From contig JANQKX010000582.1 of NCBI GenBank assembly GCA_028280915.1, forward strand, positions 1-7,410: 7,410 bases of DNA, read 5' to 3'. Position numbers and translations under genes: made by a program. The notes under the pieces are model-generated. The model saw only the letters and a list, made by a program, of their open reading frames with translations. It was not told the origin of the DNA and did no database searches. This document shows, piece by piece, positions 5,517 through 7,410 of the stretch. Position 1 is the stretch's first letter. Every line of letters begins with the position of its first letter. Source of the DNA: Kiloniellaceae bacterium (GTDB lineage Bacteria; Pseudomonadota; Alphaproteobacteria; Kiloniellales; Kiloniellaceae).

Positions 5517-6748
5517 GTGGCGGACTCCGTCACGGGTGTCGAATCGGTATCAGGGGCGAAGTGCGCGACGATCTTTTGCGTCAGGCGCTCCGCCACCTGA
5601 GCCTTGCTCATGCGGGGCCAACTTTCCTGATCGGCGGCACGGATGAAGTGGACGGCGTTTTCTTGGCCACCGAAGGTGCCGGTCCCGCTGGAAACGTCGT
5701 TGGCCAGAATCCAATCGCAGCCCTTCCTGGCGCGTTTTTCCACCGCCTGCTCCACCACCCGCTCGGTTTCCGCGGCAAAACCCACGACCAGACTGGGGCG
5801 CCGGTCCGGATGGTGGGAGAGGTTGTGGAGGATGTCCGGATTGGTGGTGAGCGTGAGAGACTGCGGCCCTTTACCACCTTTTTTGATTTTCTGCTCCGCC
5901 GTTGCCGCGACCCGCCAGTCGGCGACGGCGGCGGCACAGACGGCCACGTCCACCGGCAGACTGGCTTCGCAGGCATGGTTCATCTCGGCCGCGGTCTGAA
6001 CGTGGTGGACCTGGACACCGGGCGGGTCCGGCAGTTGCGTGGGCCCGGAAACCAGAATGGTCTCGGCGCCCTGTGCGGCCAGGGCCGTCGCGATGGCATG
6101 GCCCTGGATACCCGAGGAGCGATTGGCGATATAGCGCACGGGATCAATGGGCTCGTAAGTGGGGCCGGAAGTGACCAGCGCCCGGTAGCCGGTGAGGCTG
6201 CCCCGCGGGCTTAGACAGTTTTCGATGGCGGCCAAAATCTCTGCCGGCTCGGCCATGCGGCCCAGCCCGAATTCGCCACAGGCCATGGCGCCTTCATTGG
6301 GGCCGACAACATGAACGCCCCGTTGCCGCAATGTTTCCAGGTTGGCCTGGGTGGCCGGGTGATGCCACATGCGCACGTTCATGGCCGGGGCGACCAAGAC
6401 GTCCTTGTCCGTCGCCAAGAGCGCGGTCGAGGCCAAATCATTGGCCTGCCCGTGGGGCATCTTGGCCAAGATGTCGGCGCTGGCCGGGGCCACCACCAAA
6501 AGGTCCGCGTCCCGGGACAGCTCGATATGGCCCATCTCCGCTTCGTCGGTGAGAGAAAACAACTCTTGATAAACCTTGTCTTCGCTGAGCGCGGCAAGGG
6601 AGAGCGGTGTGACAAACTGAGCACCCGCGGCGGTCAGAACACAGCGTACCTGGGCGTCCCGCTCGCGCAAACGGCGGATCAGCTCAAGACTTTTGTAAGC
6701 CGCGATGCCACCGGACACGATGAGCAGTATACGTTTGCCGCCGATCAT
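5513..6748 (-). CDS. coaBC: Bifunctional phosphopantothenoylcysteine decarboxylase / phosphopantothenate–cysteine ligase
   Basis: A 411-residue bifunctional enzyme of coenzyme A synthesis (also called Dfp). The N-terminal CoaC flavoprotein half (about 1-185) shows SGGIAAYK (12-19), the catalytic His74 in EMGHIEL, VAPASADILAK (86-96), PAMNVRMW (121-128) with Asn124, and the flap ACGEFGLGRM with the reducing Cys157. The C-terminal CoaB half shows VTSGPTYEPIDPVRYIANRSSG (192-213), AAAVADWRV (272-280), EQKIKK with Lys289 aligned to the essential E. coli Lys, and GFAAET (323-328). It uses CTP to couple 4'-phosphopantothenate to cysteine, then decarboxylates the product. The start at 6748 is preceded by a GGGG-containing weak Shine-Dalgarno. 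The residue after RSSG is Ile214 where many homologues have Lys. Its TGA overlaps the dut start by four bases. Confidence 0.97.
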   Translation of the reverse strand: MIGGKRILLIVSGGIAAYKSLELIRRLRERDAQVRCVLTAAGAQFVTPLSLAALSEDKVYQELFSLTDEAEMGHIELSRDADLLVVAPASADILAKMPHGQANDLASTALLATDKDVLVAPAMNVRMWHHPATQANLETLRQRGVHVVGPNEGAMACGEFGLGRMAEPAEILAAIENCLSPRGSLTGYRALVTSGPTYEPIDPVRYIANRSSGIQGHAIATALAAQGAETILVSGPTQLPDPPGVQVHHVQTAAEMNHACEASLPVDVAVCAAAVADWRVAATAEQKIKKGGKGPQSLTLTTNPDILHNLSHHPDRRPSLVVGFAAETERVVEQAVEKRARKGCDWILANDVSSGTGTFGGQENAVHFIRAADQESWPRMSKAQVAERLTQKIVAHFAPDTDSTPVTESAT

Positions 6749-6865
6749 TCGGTTTACCCCAAATTGTACAATTTTTTTTGCGCAATTAAATTAACTTTAA
6801 GAGTGTTCAAAAACAACAGATTTTCGCCGCATATGGGTCTATTTTCCGCTCAATTGACGTGAAAT
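6749..6865 (-). promoter_or_regulatory. AT-rich intergenic region, probable coaBC promoter region
   Basis: The 117 bases between the ubiB stop and the coaBC start are strikingly AT-rich, especially 6761-6830, against the GC-rich coding sequence on both sides. The region includes an 8-T run at 6772-6779 (A-run on the coding strand of coaBC), a perfect 14-bp palindrome at 6761-6774 and an 8-bp palindrome TTGCGCAA at 6778-6785. Reading the minus strand, TTGAAC (6810-6805) could be a -35 and the TTAATT-like stretch near 6789-6784 a poor -10 at a spacing of about 15. An alternative -10, TACAAT, lies within the 14-bp palindrome. This is the only sizeable gap in the minus-strand series, so a promoter here is likely, but its exact elements are uncertain. 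No GC-rich hairpin plus T-tract terminator for ubiB was seen. Confidence 0.45.
6761..6774. repeat. Perfect 14-bp palindrome upstream of coaBC
   Basis: AAATTGTACAATTT is self-complementary over all 14 bases and ends 12 bases before the coaBC ATG on the transcribed strand. Such a dyad is what a dimeric regulator would recognise. On the coding strand it contains TACAAT, a plausible -10 box, so a bound protein could block initiation. In an AT-rich tract short palindromes also arise by chance, so the operator role is inference. Confidence 0.4.
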
Positions 6866-7410
6866 CTAGGCGAAGGCCCAAAGAACCGCCAGGGCGGCGA
6901 TGCCGGTCCACAGCGCCGTGATGTGATAGCGCGTGGCCGTGCGCCTTTCCACCAGGCCCCGCAGCTTTGCCAGATCGACCGAGGTTTCCCCGTCTCCCAT
7001 GCGGTTGATGGCCTTTTCCAGGTTGCCGAGGGTCGCGGGCAGACGCTCCAAGGAAGCGGCAAGTTGTTCGGCGCCTTCGCGCAGGCGGGCCTGGGGTCCG
7101 CGGTTCGCGTGCACCCAGTGCTCGATCAGGGGCTGGGCCAGGGCCCAAATGTTGAGTGTCGGGTCCAGCTGGCGGCTGATGCCCTCGGCCATGAGCATGT
7201 TCTTTTGCAGCAGCAAGAGTTGGGGCTGGACGGGCATGTCGAAAGAATCGGTCAACTGCAGCAGCTGGGCCAAGAGGCGCGCGAAGGAGATTTCGTGCAG
7301 CTCCCGCCCGGCGATGGGGTCGCAGACCGCCCTCAGGGCCTGGGCGAAATGGGGCACCGAGGCGCCCGGCGGCAGATACCCGGCCCTCGCGCTGATCCAC
7401 GCGGAGGCCG
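6866..7410 (-). CDS. ubiB: UbiB, ubiquinone biosynthesis atypical kinase/ATPase (C-terminal part)
   Basis: The frame is open from the window edge to a TAG stop at 6866-6868 and gives about the last 180 residues of a protein usually a little over 500 long. UbiB belongs to the ABC1/ADCK/COQ8 protein-kinase-like family and supports ubiquinone synthesis at the inner membrane, probably through ATPase activity. The kinase-like motifs lie outside the window. What is seen is the family's C-terminal region: a GYLPPGASV stretch, FAQALRAVCDPIAGREL, EISFARLLAQLLQ, SFDMPVQPQLLLLQKNMLMAEG (very typical of alphaproteobacterial UbiB), and LDPTLNIWALAQPLIEHW. It ends in one hydrophobic segment of about 18 residues that runs to the stop codon; many UbiB proteins end in two membrane helices. 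The 117-base gap to coaBC and the ubiB–coaBC–dut order fit alphaproteobacteria. Confidence 0.92.
   Translation of the reverse strand, partial: ASAWISARAGYLPPGASVPHFAQALRAVCDPIAGRELHEISFARLLAQLLQLTDSFDMPVQPQLLLLQKNMLMAEGISRQLDPTLNIWALAQPLIEHWVHANRGPQARLREGAEQLAASLERLPATLGNLEKAINRMGDGETSVDLAKLRGLVERRTATRYHITALWTGIAALAVLWAFA

Noticed and set aside
5351..6214. 287-codon plus-strand open frame antisense to coaBC and dut
   Set aside because: It crosses two well-supported genes on the other strand and its Gly/Arg-rich translation shows no domain or plausible ribosome binding site.
6807..7400. 197-codon minus-strand frame overlapping ubiB in another frame
   Set aside because: The adjacent frame encodes clear UbiB sequence; this one is Arg/Pro/Gly-rich and runs through the AT-rich intergenic region without family features.

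Overview
The window is ordinary-looking, GC-rich chromosomal DNA from what is most probably an alphaproteobacterium of the Rhodospirillales type. The evidence is the run ubiB – coaBC – dut, the character of the UbiB, CoaBC and D-2-hydroxyacid dehydrogenase sequences, and the high GC with long antisense open frames. This assignment rests on recognising the families, not on a database search. I see no mobile element, CRISPR array, tRNA or rRNA, and no phage gene.

Layout. On the plus strand, bases 1-429 hold the C-terminal part of a glyoxylate/D-glycerate dehydrogenase. A 136-base intergenic leader (430-565) follows, then a DUF2189 integral membrane protein (566-1366). The leader contains an 11-bp perfect inverted repeat that would pair the ribosome binding site of the DUF2189 gene and reach its start codon, with a second strong hairpin nested inside. 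All remaining genes lie on the minus strand, convergent with DUF2189 across a 16-base gap. In the order of transcription they are ubiB (3' end, 7410-6866), coaBC (6748-5513), dut (5516-5034), an Rrf2-family regulator (5027-4572), cysK (4558-3542), a MoeB/ThiF/HesA-type E1-like enzyme (3471-2647) and an uncharacterised SAM-methyltransferase-like protein (2603-1383). After the 117-base AT-rich gap between ubiB and coaBC, the spacings are -4, 6, 13, 70 and 43 bases, so coaBC through the methyltransferase is likely one transcription unit.

Functionally, the minus-strand unit joins housekeeping cofactor and nucleotide genes (UbiB for ubiquinone, CoaBC for coenzyme A, Dut for dUTP removal) to a sulfur module: O-acetylserine sulfhydrylase, an adenylating sulfur-transfer enzyme, and an Rrf2 regulator. 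CoaBC consumes cysteine to make phosphopantothenoylcysteine, which gives a metabolic reason for linking coenzyme A and cysteine synthesis. The Rrf2 protein lacks the Cys cluster that holds an Fe-S centre in IscR. It therefore resembles the CymR class, which in Bacillus senses cysteine status through binding of CysK.

The most interesting items are the ribosome-binding-site-sequestering leader upstream of DUF2189, the Rrf2–cysK pairing, the unplaced methyltransferase-like protein, and the AT-rich palindrome-bearing promoter region of coaBC. No clearly undescribed system is evident.
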